From Acidobacteriota bacterium (GTDB lineage Bacteria > Acidobacteriota > Holophagae > Acanthopleuribacterales > Acanthopleuribacteraceae), in assembly GCA_030066195.1 (NCBI GenBank), contig JASJCB010000159.1, positions 1-35,134 on the forward strand: a stretch of DNA of 35,134 nt. The letters run 5' to 3'. Every line of letters begins with the position of its first letter. Within the stretch, counting starts at the first letter, position 1. This document shows positions 17,470 to 26,205 of this stretch, one piece after another. A model generated the notes under the pieces. It made no database searches and was not told where the DNA came from. It worked only from the letters and a program-made list of their open reading frames with translations. Position numbers and translations under genes: made by a program.

Positions 17470-19200
17470 TCAAGCTTCTCCCCTGAAGAGTTCGCGCAAC
17501 TGCCTTTTGGTTTCCAAATCCAATGCCTTGCTCCTTTCGGACAATGACCCGTCATTTAAAACCCGGCGAACCGCTTTCTCTACGCGCCGCTCCAAGGGTG
17601 TTTCTCCAAAATTCAGCGCTTCTTCCAGCTGCCTTGCCAAGGTGTCGTACTCCAAACGCTCCTCATCCGAAAGATGATGTTGGGAGGCCAACTGGTTAAA
17701 GCGTTGCAGTTGGTCAGTACTGCCTACATTTCGGGTGGTGGTCATACCGAAGGCGGGTGAGGTAAGAACTTGATCGGCGCGTTTTCCGCGAAGGTGTTCG
17801 GGATCGATGCTCAGCGGTTCTACCTTTCCGTCTCGTTCCTCCAACTTCCAAATGCGGGCATGATCCAGGTCGACGGCGCTGACCGCGGTCAACGGCGTAT
17901 GTGTGGTCGTGATGAATTGGATGTGCGGAAACTGGCGGTTCAGGAGGGTCGCAATATAACGCTGCCACTTGGGATGAAGGTGCTGCTCCAATTCGTCAAT
18001 CAAAACAATTCCGGCATTGTCGGAGGGTTCGATGAAACGATCCGCGTGAATCAACCAACCGATCAGGTCCAGAACCCAGTGCGACGTGCTGCGAAAGCCG
18101 TCGCTGAGTGTATCGAGCGGCATGGCCCCCCACGGTCCCTCTACGGCAATGCCTTCCTTCAGATAACGAATACCGCTCTCGTCCCCGGACAACATGAGAA
18201 TGTCCATCAGTTTTTGCTCCAGCAAGGCGCGATGTTCCGGGCCCTGGCGCAACAGTACGACTTCGGGGTTTTGTAAGGAGGTTTCGTAATCGAAGAGGGA
18301 ACGAACCGCATCCAATGCTCTATATTGGCTGTAGCTGACCTGAGCGTTGCGAGTTCGTTGCGGGCCGTAGGCGCACAGGAAGATATCTTCCCGAGGGAAG
18401 TTTTCCTTGGGTTTTGTAACCTGGCGAATCGTTTCGGCATCCGGTTTATTGCCGGTGGAGATCGTCGTTTTTATTTGGAACAGTTCGCCGCTCTTCGGGT
18501 CGATCAGAGTTATATCGATAACCGCCTTTTGACATCCCTTGCGAATCATCGGGCCGGTTACTTCCTTGACCAGGGCGGTTGCCTCGCCTTCATCGCATAA
18601 ACCGAGCGCGATGCCCCGTAAAAGACTGGTCTTTCCCGCGGCGTTTTCACCCAGCATCGTTACCCATGTCGCGCTTCCATTCCCCATATCCAGGGTGAAA
18701 TCTTCGAAGCAACGAAAGTTTTCCAGATGAACGCGCTGTAGGTATAGCGTCCATTTTTGCTTCCTTGGAGAGGCAGTCGTCGTGGCACTCGAGGCTTTCT
18801 GTCTGCTTATGGTTTCTAATGTTTTCAAAACCTGATCGGACCAATCCGGGTCTTCCAGATCCAAATAACGAATCCGGTGCAAGGAGTCGGGTATTTGGTC
18901 CCCACTTCTTCCCAGGGGAATGAGAAAGACTCGGTCCTTAAAAGCCTTGGCGCGATTTAAAAGAAAACGTAACTCCTCTTCCCGAACAGGACTGACGCCT
19001 CTTTCAGATAGAAAGAAAAAAGCGACATCGGCGCGCATGATGGCATCCTGTGTGGCCTTCTCCCAATTCTCGCCGGGCAGGATGTCATGTTCCGGATCGA
19101 AAATGTCACACCCACTCTCGATCACCCGTTTCTTAACACGCTCTACAACGGGTTCTTCTAAACTTGAGTAGCTGAAATAAATCGTTAACTTATTGGCCAC
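17470..19200 (-). CDS. ptuA: TIR-domain ATPase, PtuA-like (Septu-type sensor/complex ATPase)
   Basis: 576 aa from a GTG at 19200 with GGAG 6 bases upstream. Residues 5-130 match a TIR domain: IYFSYSSLEEP, DPEHDILPGENW, RADVAFFFLSERGVS, and E74-E76 where the catalytic glutamate is expected. After a Ser/Thr linker (136-148), residues 150-470 form an SMC/OLD-like AAA ATPase: LENFRCF, Walker A GENAAGKT (184-191), ABC-type signature LSDGFRS (365-371), Walker B VLIDELEQHLHP (399-410) and H434 in TTTHTP. The helical C-terminus (480-576) matches the general layout of PtuA-like proteins. PtuA normally binds PtuB and controls its nuclease with nucleotide. The added TIR suggests a second, NAD-linked effector or signal function. 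It is the first gene of a tight two-gene operon with the HNH gene. Confidence 0.88.
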   Translation of the reverse strand: MANKLTIYFSYSSLEEPVVERVKKRVIESGCDIFDPEHDILPGENWEKATQDAIMRADVAFFFLSERGVSPVREEELRFLLNRAKAFKDRVFLIPLGRSGDQIPDSLHRIRYLDLEDPDWSDQVLKTLETISRQKASSATTTASPRKQKWTLYLQRVHLENFRCFEDFTLDMGNGSATWVTMLGENAAGKTSLLRGIALGLCDEGEATALVKEVTGPMIRKGCQKAVIDITLIDPKSGELFQIKTTISTGNKPDAETIRQVTKPKENFPREDIFLCAYGPQRTRNAQVSYSQYRALDAVRSLFDYETSLQNPEVVLLRQGPEHRALLEQKLMDILMLSGDESGIRYLKEGIAVEGPWGAMPLDTLSDGFRSTSHWVLDLIGWLIHADRFIEPSDNAGIVLIDELEQHLHPKWQRYIATLLNRQFPHIQFITTTHTPLTAVSAVDLDHARIWKLEERDGKVEPLSIDPEHLRGKRADQVLTSPAFGMTTTRNVGSTDQLQRFNQLASQHHLSDEERLEYDTLARQLEEALNFGETPLERRVEKAVRRVLNDGSLSERSKALDLETKRQLRELFRGEA

Positions 19201-19345
19201 ACTCTTCTCCGAACAGGAAATCCAGGTATGTGGATGTTCTGCCTTATCTTAATCGCAATAAACAACGCGTGCAAGCCGGGGACCGACGTCTTAACGAGCT
19301 ATTCGGCTCCGATGACATGCAATCCCCCGGTCGGGTATCCGGCTG

Positions 19346-21106
19346 TTAAGGGCCCGATAGGACAAACCGGTTGATCGCGCCGTTCAGGCCTACCAGGTAT
19401 AATTCTCCGGCGGCGTCTACGCCGAAGCTTACCAGGTTGAAGGCGCTGTCTTGAGCCAGGAGGTATCGTTTCGGGTCGTCTTGACCGTTGTAGGTCAAGG
19501 CCCAGACCCGGCCGCTGACGAAGTCTCCGAAGATGTAGGCTCCGTGGAGGGAGGGGAAGCGGGCGCCTCGGTAGACGTAGCCGCCGGTGACGGATCTGTC
19601 GCCCTCGTCGTGGTTGTAGTCGTAGAGCGGGGCAATGAGGCCCGTTTTATCGCAGTCGGCAGGGGGGGCGAAGCATGCGTTTCCTTCCGTGATGTTCCAG
19701 CCGTAATTTCCGCCCGACACGATCAAGTTGATCTCCTCACGCTCGCCCTGGCCCACGTCGCCCGCCCATAGATTGTCGCCGTCGAAGGCAATTCGCCAGG
19801 GGTTGCGTAAACCGTAGGCGTAAATTTCTTCCCGGAAACCTTCCTGGTTCCCCACGAACGGGTTGGATGCGGGAATCAGGTTGGCGCCGCCGTCCGTCAC
19901 ATCGATGCGCAGGATCGTGCCCAGCAGGTTCGAACGGTCCTGGCCGTTGCCGAAGGGATCGCCGCCGTCACCGCCGTCACCGCTGGCGATGTATAAGAAG
20001 CCGTCCGGTCCGAAGGTGATCTGGCCGCCGTTGTGGTTGGCGAACGGTTGATCGAAAGACAGTAACCGGAGTTCGCTGTTCGGGTCGGCGGTGGCAAAGC
20101 CGTCGTTGGAGGTGAAGCGGGCCACATGGCTGCGGCGGGGGTCGCCGCTGGTGTAGTACACATAGAAATGCCCGGTTGTCGCCGCATCCGAAGCGAAGGC
20201 CAGACCCAGTAAACCCATCTCCTGCTCAGTGCTGACGCGTTCCGTGATGTCCAGGAACAGGTTGGATTGGTTCGTCCCGGAGTCATTGGTGAAGTTACGG
20301 ATGGTGCCGGACTTCGAAACGGCAAAGAAGCGGTCGGCATCGATTGGACCTGTAACCAGTTCCACCGGAGCGTCGAAAAACAGTTTCGGGAAGGCACGCT
20401 CCAGGGTCAGCGGTACCGCATCGGGGGAGACCGCAACGGGTCGCGCCGGGTTGCTCCAGAAGAAGGAACCGTCTTGGGCGCCGCGTAGCGCGGTGATTGC
20501 CGTTTCGGTTCCGGCCACGATTTCGTAGTAGGCGCCGTCCACGGGGGTGAACTCCGGGCCGAGCACGTAAAGTGCTTTGCCGTTGGGAGCCAAGCCCTCG
20601 GCCGCGGTAACTCGTTCCAATAACTCTCCGGCGGCGTTGCGTTGCAATACCCAGATGTCGGTAGGCAGGTCGCCGGTGTTCACAATCGCCAGTCCGTCCC
20701 AGGTGACGGCGGTATTGCCGGGATAAATCCGCCAGGCGGAGGAACGCAAGGAGGCGGGATCGACATGCGCGGGTCCGCGATTCTCGCCGACGGCCCGGTA
20801 TTCCAGATCTACCAACAGTTCATCGGCCGCGGTCAACTGAAAATGGGAAACATTGGCCTCGCCGAACAAATCCTCCTGGCTGAACCTTTGTGTTTGCCCG
20901 GCGGGAAGCGAGCCGGAGAGCGTCAAGGCGGTTGCGCCGTCGGCGGTATAGGCCTGAATGGTCCAGTCCACGGCAACATCGCCGGTATTGGCCATGATGA
21001 CGGTAGTGGTGAAATTGCCGCCGCGTTGGGTGACATGAGGCAAAAAGTGGTCGGCGGCGGTAAGCGGGAGTAAGGCCGAAAGCAGGAACAAGAGCGCGGG
21101 TTTCAT
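19346..21106 (-). CDS. Exported PQQ-dependent sugar dehydrogenase (GSDH family) with extra N-terminal domain
   Basis: 586 aa from the ATG at 21106, which is preceded by AGGGGG and followed at once by a signal peptide (MKPALLFLLSALLPLTAA). An earlier ATG at 21139 adds 11 residues without an SD site. Residues about 20-240 are Ig-like beta domains (a pattern common in acidobacterial exported proteins). Residues about 250-586 are a six-bladed propeller of the glucose/sorbosone dehydrogenase family: GLLGLAFAS, NHNGGQITFGPDG (H358 region), ASGDGGDGGDP, GLRNPWRIAFDG (about 432) and DVGQGEREEIN, GGNYGWN. These histidine and arginine positions fit the PQQ/Ca2+ active site. It would oxidise an aldose or related sugar in the periplasm. 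The substrate is unknown. Confidence 0.87.
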   Translation of the reverse strand: MKPALLFLLSALLPLTAADHFLPHVTQRGGNFTTTVIMANTGDVAVDWTIQAYTADGATALTLSGSLPAGQTQRFSQEDLFGEANVSHFQLTAADELLVDLEYRAVGENRGPAHVDPASLRSSAWRIYPGNTAVTWDGLAIVNTGDLPTDIWVLQRNAAGELLERVTAAEGLAPNGKALYVLGPEFTPVDGAYYEIVAGTETAITALRGAQDGSFFWSNPARPVAVSPDAVPLTLERAFPKLFFDAPVELVTGPIDADRFFAVSKSGTIRNFTNDSGTNQSNLFLDITERVSTEQEMGLLGLAFASDAATTGHFYVYYTSGDPRRSHVARFTSNDGFATADPNSELRLLSFDQPFANHNGGQITFGPDGFLYIASGDGGDGGDPFGNGQDRSNLLGTILRIDVTDGGANLIPASNPFVGNQEGFREEIYAYGLRNPWRIAFDGDNLWAGDVGQGEREEINLIVSGGNYGWNITEGNACFAPPADCDKTGLIAPLYDYNHDEGDRSVTGGYVYRGARFPSLHGAYIFGDFVSGRVWALTYNGQDDPKRYLLAQDSAFNLVSFGVDAAGELYLVGLNGAINRFVLSGP

Positions 21107-21139
21107 AGCGGGCCCCCTATTTAGTGATCGGGCGAGCAA

Positions 21140-21791
21140 GTATACCAGGGGTTTCGCCTAACCGAGATATGTAAAGTCACTCGATGCGGGCCGGATTACC
21201 TTTAGGATCGTAAAAAAAGGGCGAGTTTATCACCGCGTAGTTTCCAAGTGCTATTTTTTTTGTATATTTGTTGTGAGATCGTTCTTTTCTTTTTAAAGCA
21301 CCACTTTCCTGGCAAAACCAGCCGTTTTTGCGGCGATTTTCGCAACCTTGCTCGGGAATGGGACTACCTTGCTACCCTGAAGGTGGTTCCGTTCCCGGGA
21401 GTCGTGCCGTTTTTCAGGTCGCCGGGTGGTCCTATGCTCGGGAGTGGGACCGGTTGAAAGCAGTGGAGTGGGTCTTGTCCTCGGAAAAGGACCGGGTTTG
21501 GGGCAAAATAGGGTTGTTATTTCCAAATGGAGCTTTTCGAGCGTCGACAAAGTAGCCTTCATTTTTGGCGAAAAGTTGTTAAATTTTTTCTGAGAGGTCC
21601 TTTTCTCGGGATTGGAGCCCCCTTTCCAGGTTTCAGCATCGGCAAAACCAGGCCGAAAACTGGATTTTGAAGCTGAAAGAGCACCGTTCCCGGGAAACAT
21701 GTTGTGTTTCTTGAAACAACAAGTTCGGTGCCCGGGAACGGTGCTCCGTTTTGTTTTGTCGACGGCGTTCCGTTCAGGAAATCTACCCGGG
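21140..21791. other. Palindrome-rich gene-free stretch
   Basis: I find no credible gene in these 650 bases. AT-rich runs alternate with short related motifs: variants of GTTCCCGGGA at 21391, 21686 and 21731, CGGGA(A/G)TGGGAC at 21353 and 21435, and GGCAAAACCAG at 21311 and 21645. The main structure is the long inverted repeat at 21679-21746. The texture differs from the flanking genes, as in a decayed or mobile non-coding repeat. Confidence 0.55.
21679..21746. repeat. Perfect 16-bp inverted repeat with 36-base loop
   Basis: GAGCACCGTTCCCGGG (21679-21694) is the exact reverse complement of CCCGGGAACGGTGCTC (21731-21746). The loop contains a further imperfect stem (GTTGTGTTTC with TTGAAACAAC). 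The plus strand continues with CGTTTTGTTTTG, so the element could end transcription on that strand. On the minus strand it lies 45 bases after the phosphoesterase stop, where it could protect or end that mRNA. The exactness of the arms is directly visible. Confidence 0.85.
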
Positions 21792-23066
21792 TTATTCGAA
21801 GTGATAGCCGGCCTGCGGGGTGCCGTGGATGGTATAGGCGACCGCGTCCCAGCCGCCGGATTGGGCCGGGGTCATCAGCAGGAAGGTGAAGTTATGGATG
21901 TATTGGAAGTCCTCGCGGTCCATGCCCAGTTGATGGATCATGTCGGCGTTGGCGTTGAGGTAGCTCTCGGTGAGCAGCGGGTCCAGCATGGTGCCGCCCG
22001 CGCCGGAGATAACCTGGGCCGGTCTGCCGTCCTCGAAGCTCAGTTTCTCGAAGCAGTGGACATGGCCGGCCAGCGCCAGTTTGACCGCCGGTACGAATTT
22101 CTTTTCGGTAGTCGCGGCCAGGGCCGCTTGTAGCGTGTGATCGACGATGTTGGAGGCTACTTTGCCGTTATCCAGGTAACCCGAAATGCCCCAGAACGGT
22201 CGGTGGGTGGCCACCCAGGCCGTGTCGGTTCCGGCCAGGTCGTTGACGATATTCAGTTGACCGGTGTAGCGCTTGACCGCGTCCGGGTCGGGCGTGGGGG
22301 CATAGTCGTGGGGAATATCCGATGTATCCAGGATGACCAGCGGGAAGTCGCCCACGGTTACCGCGTAGGGTTGGATCTGGTCATTGCAATTCTGCCAGGG
22401 GTTGGACGGCAACGGGTTGGGGTCCAGGAAGTAGAAGTAACCCATCCAGGCCCGCGTGCACTCCTCGTGATTGCCGCGCACGAAAACCCAGGGCACATCG
22501 GAGAGGAGATCGCCGGCCGGCTTGAAGAAGTCGATATCCCAGGTAGGCCAGTTATCGCCGTGGGGACTGCCCGCGCAGCCGGGGTTGCCGTCCGGGCAGG
22601 CCGATTCGCGGTAGAGGTAATCGCCCACGTGGATCACCAGGTCGGGCTTTGTGTTCATCGCGGCTTGGGCTACCTGGTCCCATGCCCAGACCGGACCCGT
22701 GCCCTTGCCGTTGCAGTTCTGGACGTCGCTGCCCTTGATGCGGCAGCCCGTATCGCCCAGCACAACGATCTTTTCGGGTTTCGCCTTGGGCAGCGCCAGC
22801 GGTTGTCCGCCCACGGAGGCGCTTTTTGTGCCCGCGGGGATTTCGTACTCGCAACAGGTAACGTCGAATCCCTCTGGAGCCTCGGCGGCGCGAGCTTTCA
22901 TCTTCCTGGCGGCGCCGTCCAGTGTGATTTGCGGGCATTCGGCGCCTTTAGAGATTGTCCTGGCGATGACCTTTCCATCGCTGCCCAGTTCCACCCAACG
23001 GTAGGCCGGGGCCTGTGCCCACAAATAGCCGCTGAAGCTCAATAATACCCATACGGCAATACGCAT
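21792..23066 (-). CDS. Exported calcineurin-like metallophosphoesterase
   Basis: 424 aa from the ATG at 23066, which has AGGAGG 6 bases upstream and starts a signal peptide (MRIAVWVLLSFSGYLWAQ). A longer in-frame ATG at 23165 was rejected. The five metal-binding blocks of the metallophosphoesterase fold are present: VLGDTGC (D105), HVGDYLYRE (D149), VRGNHEE (N199, H200), ATHRPFW (H288) and AGHVHCFE (H335, H337). This set resembles purple-acid-phosphatase-type and related periplasmic phosphatases. It would release phosphate from an ester substrate outside the cytoplasm. Several cysteine pairs in the 70-230 region (CC at 71, C108/C118, C157/C164) suggest disulfides, in keeping with export. The substrate is unknown. 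Confidence 0.9.
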   Translation of the reverse strand: MRIAVWVLLSFSGYLWAQAPAYRWVELGSDGKVIARTISKGAECPQITLDGAARKMKARAAEAPEGFDVTCCEYEIPAGTKSASVGGQPLALPKAKPEKIVVLGDTGCRIKGSDVQNCNGKGTGPVWAWDQVAQAAMNTKPDLVIHVGDYLYRESACPDGNPGCAGSPHGDNWPTWDIDFFKPAGDLLSDVPWVFVRGNHEECTRAWMGYFYFLDPNPLPSNPWQNCNDQIQPYAVTVGDFPLVILDTSDIPHDYAPTPDPDAVKRYTGQLNIVNDLAGTDTAWVATHRPFWGISGYLDNGKVASNIVDHTLQAALAATTEKKFVPAVKLALAGHVHCFEKLSFEDGRPAQVISGAGGTMLDPLLTESYLNANADMIHQLGMDREDFQYIHNFTFLLMTPAQSGGWDAVAYTIHGTPQAGYHFE

Positions 23067-23194
23067 CTTGCTCCTCCTGTGAAGCTCCGGGATTATCTTC
23101 TGGATTGCGGACACGCCTCGTGTCTGGAAGGTAGTCGATGACCTCAACACTACAACGAAAACCATGCCGGCGCAACGACTGGTTACGCTTCGAC

Positions 23195-23219
23195 AAAAAA
23201 AGGCGGGGTCGCCCCCGCC
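23195..23219 (-). terminator. Intrinsic terminator after the PQQ-like propeller gene
   Basis: On the minus strand GGCGGGG (complement of 23213-23219) pairs with CCCCGCC (complement of 23202-23208) across a 4-base loop, followed by seven T residues (complement of 23195-23201). It lies 43 bases past the stop at 23263 and before the phosphoesterase start at 23066, so the two genes should be separate transcripts. Confidence 0.85.
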
Positions 23220-23262
23220 CGATGCTGACTTGATTTGTATCGGCTATGCCGGTTTTTTGGGA

Positions 23263-24480
23263 TCAGGTTCCCAGGTCCAGCGCGATCATGGTTTTGGTGT
23301 CGCGCATGTAGAGCCTATTACCCAAGATGGTAGGCGCCGACCAGGCGGGTTTGGTCAGGTATTCACGCGAAGCCAGGACCTCCAGTTTCTCGGGCGATAA
23401 GCGGGCCAGGGTGAGCTTACCGGTTTCGGTGAGGATGATCCACTTGTCACCCACCTGAACCAGGTTGGCGCGGTCGTAACCCCGTTCCCGCCACAGCATC
23501 TTGCCGGTTCGTATGTCCATGGCGGACAGCAACTTGCCGTTGGCGCCGTAGACCGTGTCGCCCACCAGGATCGCGTTGCTGTAGAACACGTTGAATTTGT
23601 TGTTTTCCGAGATTTGACTGACACTCCTTCCGTCCGGGGCCAGGCGATAGGTACGGGCAACCGCGCCTTTCTGGGACATCAGCACCAGGCGGTCCCTGCC
23701 GTCGAACAAGGGCTGGGCGGCATGGGTGGAGGAGGGATTAACCAGGGGGACGCGCCACAAGATCTTGCCGTCGGCCAGGTTGAAGGAGACCGCTTCATCT
23801 TTGGCCGCTACCACCATTTGCTCGACGTCGCCGACCTTGAGCAGGGCGGGGGCGGCGTAGTTGATGGGGATGATCTCGGACTTCCACTTTACCTCACCGG
23901 TTTTCAGGTCGAAGCCCACCGCGCCGTGATTGTCGCCGCCCAGCAGGACCATCACCATGTCTTGATAGACCACGGGCGCAGCGGCGGCGCCGAACCGCAG
24001 GATCTTGGCGCCCATTTCTTCGGCGAGGTGCTTGCGCCAGACCGGCTTGCCGGTTTCGGCGTTCAGGCAGAGGAATTGGGAGTCGAAAGACATCATGTAC
24101 AGGTGACCCCGGTGCAACAGCATGGGTGTATTGGGTCCCTTGCCGAACTGCAAAACCTGCCCGTCGGTGAACTCGGTCGGGTATTTGAATTCCCAGACTG
24201 TTTTCCCGTCGGCGGCGGCAATGGCCGTGATCACCTCGTGCCCTTCCACTTTATAGGCGGTATACAAGGTACCGGCCTCCGCTACGATATGCGTGTACCC
24301 GCCGCCGATATCACGACGCCACAGTTCCTTGGGACCGGTTTCCGGCCAGGAGTCTGCGATACGGTTTTCGGTCAGGCGGAAGTTACCGTTCGGCCCTCCC
24401 CAACGCGGCCATGAATCGTTAGCATACAGGGTAAACGGGACGATTAACAGGATGGTGGGAAGAGCGCAAATGAAACGCAT
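23263..24480 (-). CDS. Exported PQQ-like beta-propeller protein
   Basis: 405 aa; ATG at 24480 with AAGGAG 6 bases upstream. A signal peptide (about 1-20, ending TLYAN) is followed by WPRWGGPNGNFR, the usual opening of outer-membrane-assembly/PQQ_2-type propellers. The rest is seven or eight repeats of about 45 aa with the pattern A-x-DGKTVWEFKY, AETGKPVWRKHL, LKTGEVKWKSEI, LADGKILWRVPL and IRTGKMLWRERG. Such propellers may bind PQQ in alcohol dehydrogenases, but no dehydrogenase active-site or cysteine-ring motif is present here, so a structural or binding role is more likely. It ends in a strong terminator. I infer a periplasmic location. Confidence 0.88.
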   Translation of the reverse strand: MRFICALPTILLIVPFTLYANDSWPRWGGPNGNFRLTENRIADSWPETGPKELWRRDIGGGYTHIVAEAGTLYTAYKVEGHEVITAIAAADGKTVWEFKYPTEFTDGQVLQFGKGPNTPMLLHRGHLYMMSFDSQFLCLNAETGKPVWRKHLAEEMGAKILRFGAAAAPVVYQDMVMVLLGGDNHGAVGFDLKTGEVKWKSEIIPINYAAPALLKVGDVEQMVVAAKDEAVSFNLADGKILWRVPLVNPSSTHAAQPLFDGRDRLVLMSQKGAVARTYRLAPDGRSVSQISENNKFNVFYSNAILVGDTVYGANGKLLSAMDIRTGKMLWRERGYDRANLVQVGDKWIILTETGKLTLARLSPEKLEVLASREYLTKPAWSAPTILGNRLYMRDTKTMIALDLGT

Positions 24481-24601
24481 GAAGTTCTCCTTTCATTTGG
24501 GATCGGATAGAGCCGTATTTACTACCTTTATCAATACGCCCGGGCCCGGAATTTGGATTACCGGTGTTTGAAAAAAGTTGAGGTCTTCGCAATTCCTGCC
24601 G

Positions 24602-26149
24602 TTAGCAGCCTACCAAATGGATTCGGTTGCCCTGATGCTCTTTTTGACGCCAGAATATTTTTTGTTCCCAGGAAAGTTCCGGGTTCTTTTGGAAGATGAT
24701 CAGCCATCCTTCCTTAACATCGAATCGGTTAATATAGCCGGACAATTGCTCGATTCCCTTTTCGATGGATTTCGGCCCTCGATCTATTTTCAACTCCATG
24801 GGATAGCGGTGCCTCCCCAAGGTGATGCACAAATCGATGCGTCCCCTTCCGGCCGAATACTCGCGATCGATGCTGCCGCCACCGTTGACAATGCGCTGGA
24901 GAAAGGCTTGCAGGATCAGGTGAGGCGCAGCTTCCTTATAGTCGTATTTTTCTACCCAAATATCGCTGTTCTCCCGCCAGAATTGTTGGAAGGCTTTCAG
25001 CAAGGCGGTCATTTGAATCCTACCGCTTTCGATGAACCGACCTTTCCAGGACTCGTCCAGATGATGCTGGGAGTTGAAGGTGAGCATACGCATGATTACC
25101 TCACCATAGATAGGATTAGCGGGCTTCACATTGCCGTCGTGAAAGGAAAGCAGGCCCAGATCGAAAGTGTAGGCGGTATCGTCGTCGGTAAAATCCAATT
25201 CCAGGCGTTCTCCCAATATGACAGGTTCAACCACGCGCCGAACGCGCGGTTCTTTCAGGCGTTCCAGCAAGCTGTCTATATGGGTGTCCCGGCGTAGGGT
25301 AATGTTTTCGACGGCTTGGTCGGCCAAGGCAAGGGTGATTTTGGCATTGGCGTCGTTGCTTGTCAGTTTCTCGACGATTTCACGGGCCACGGCGTTGCAC
25401 AGCCAGGGCTGTCCTTGAGTTTTTTCATAGATTTTATCGGTCACTTCCTCGGGGAACGCCTGTCCGGTAGCGGCGGTGTGTTGGCCGTAAAGGTCACCGA
25501 GTTCCTGTCGGTTGAAATTTCGGATACTCAGTGACTCCGTCACCACATTGAACGGACTGGAAGATCCCAGGGTGTCTCTTCCCGGCCTGACCTTCACCTT
25601 GTAATCCCTAACATTGCGCATGCCCACCAATGCCAGCGAGTGAACGAAGGGCGATAAACCACGCTCGATATAACCGTTGCGAAGCTGGCTTAGGAAAGAC
25701 AGCAGAGTGTCGTGGGAAAGGCTGTCCACCTCGTCGAACATAATGACAAAGGGTTTGTCAACGGCGGCGCAATAATCGGTGAGGCTGTTTTGTAGGGCGC
25801 CGGAATATTCCTCGTAACGCGTCTCGGCAAAGGGAATATCCGGTGTATGGGGACTACGCCTGACGGCGTCATTAAGGGCATTCACAATCGCGGAGATACC
25901 CTCTGCCGCATCGCGTATATGACGGGCGCGTTCTACCGAGCAGTAAACGGCCAGGTATTGGCTCGATTGGTTGAGCTGCCGTACAAAGTCTTGGATAAGC
26001 GTCGTTTTCCCGGTTTGGCGCGGCGCGTGTATCACAAAGTAGCGTTTCCGATGGACCAGGGCATGAAGATCGCTGCACCGTGAGGCAAGGGGAACCATGT
26101 AGTGTTCACCCGGTACACACGGACCGGCGGTATTGAAGAACTTTTCCAC
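24602..26149 (-). CDS. AAA-type ATPase with C-terminal PD-(D/E)xK nuclease-like domain
   Basis: 515 aa from a GTG at 26149, chosen because AGGAGG lies 7 bases upstream. The longer frame to 26263 would overlap the end of the next gene. The protein opens EKFFNTAGPCVPGEHYMVP, typical of a widespread but uncharacterised AAA family. Walker A is HAPRQTGKTT (41-50) and Walker B FVIMFDEVDS (134-143). A helical C-terminal part ends in a restriction-nuclease-like core: REYSAGRGRIDLCI (E430, D439) then YPMELKI (E452, K454), the E/D-ExK pattern of the DUF1703/PD-(D/E)xK group. The function is unknown; nucleic-acid processing or host defence are both possible. It lies 56 bp after the VWFA-related gene on the same strand, so they may be co-transcribed. 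Confidence 0.85.
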   Translation of the reverse strand: MEKFFNTAGPCVPGEHYMVPLASRCSDLHALVHRKRYFVIHAPRQTGKTTLIQDFVRQLNQSSQYLAVYCSVERARHIRDAAEGISAIVNALNDAVRRSPHTPDIPFAETRYEEYSGALQNSLTDYCAAVDKPFVIMFDEVDSLSHDTLLSFLSQLRNGYIERGLSPFVHSLALVGMRNVRDYKVKVRPGRDTLGSSSPFNVVTESLSIRNFNRQELGDLYGQHTAATGQAFPEEVTDKIYEKTQGQPWLCNAVAREIVEKLTSNDANAKITLALADQAVENITLRRDTHIDSLLERLKEPRVRRVVEPVILGERLELDFTDDDTAYTFDLGLLSFHDGNVKPANPIYGEVIMRMLTFNSQHHLDESWKGRFIESGRIQMTALLKAFQQFWRENSDIWVEKYDYKEAAPHLILQAFLQRIVNGGGSIDREYSAGRGRIDLCITLGRHRYPMELKIDRGPKSIEKGIEQLSGYINRFDVKEGWLIIFQKNPELSWEQKIFWRQKEHQGNRIHLVGC

Positions 26150-26205
26150 GGAATCGCCTCCTAGGCTTATTTTACCTTTCGCGTCTATTCTTGGAATCGT
26201 TTTCT

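Noticed and set aside
17469..17555. Longer N-terminus of the HNH protein (ATG at 17555)
   Set aside because: It would overlap 86 bases of the ATPase gene and has no SD site. The TTG at 17468 has AGGGGAG and follows the ATPase stop directly.
16653..19200. Retron with HNH/ATPase effectors
   Set aside because: No reverse transcriptase ORF or retron RNA is visible on either side of the pair.
21293..21700. A 135-codon ORF on the minus strand in the palindrome-rich block
   Set aside because: Its composition is low complexity and it runs through one arm of the perfect inverted repeat. It has no recognisable motif or SD site.
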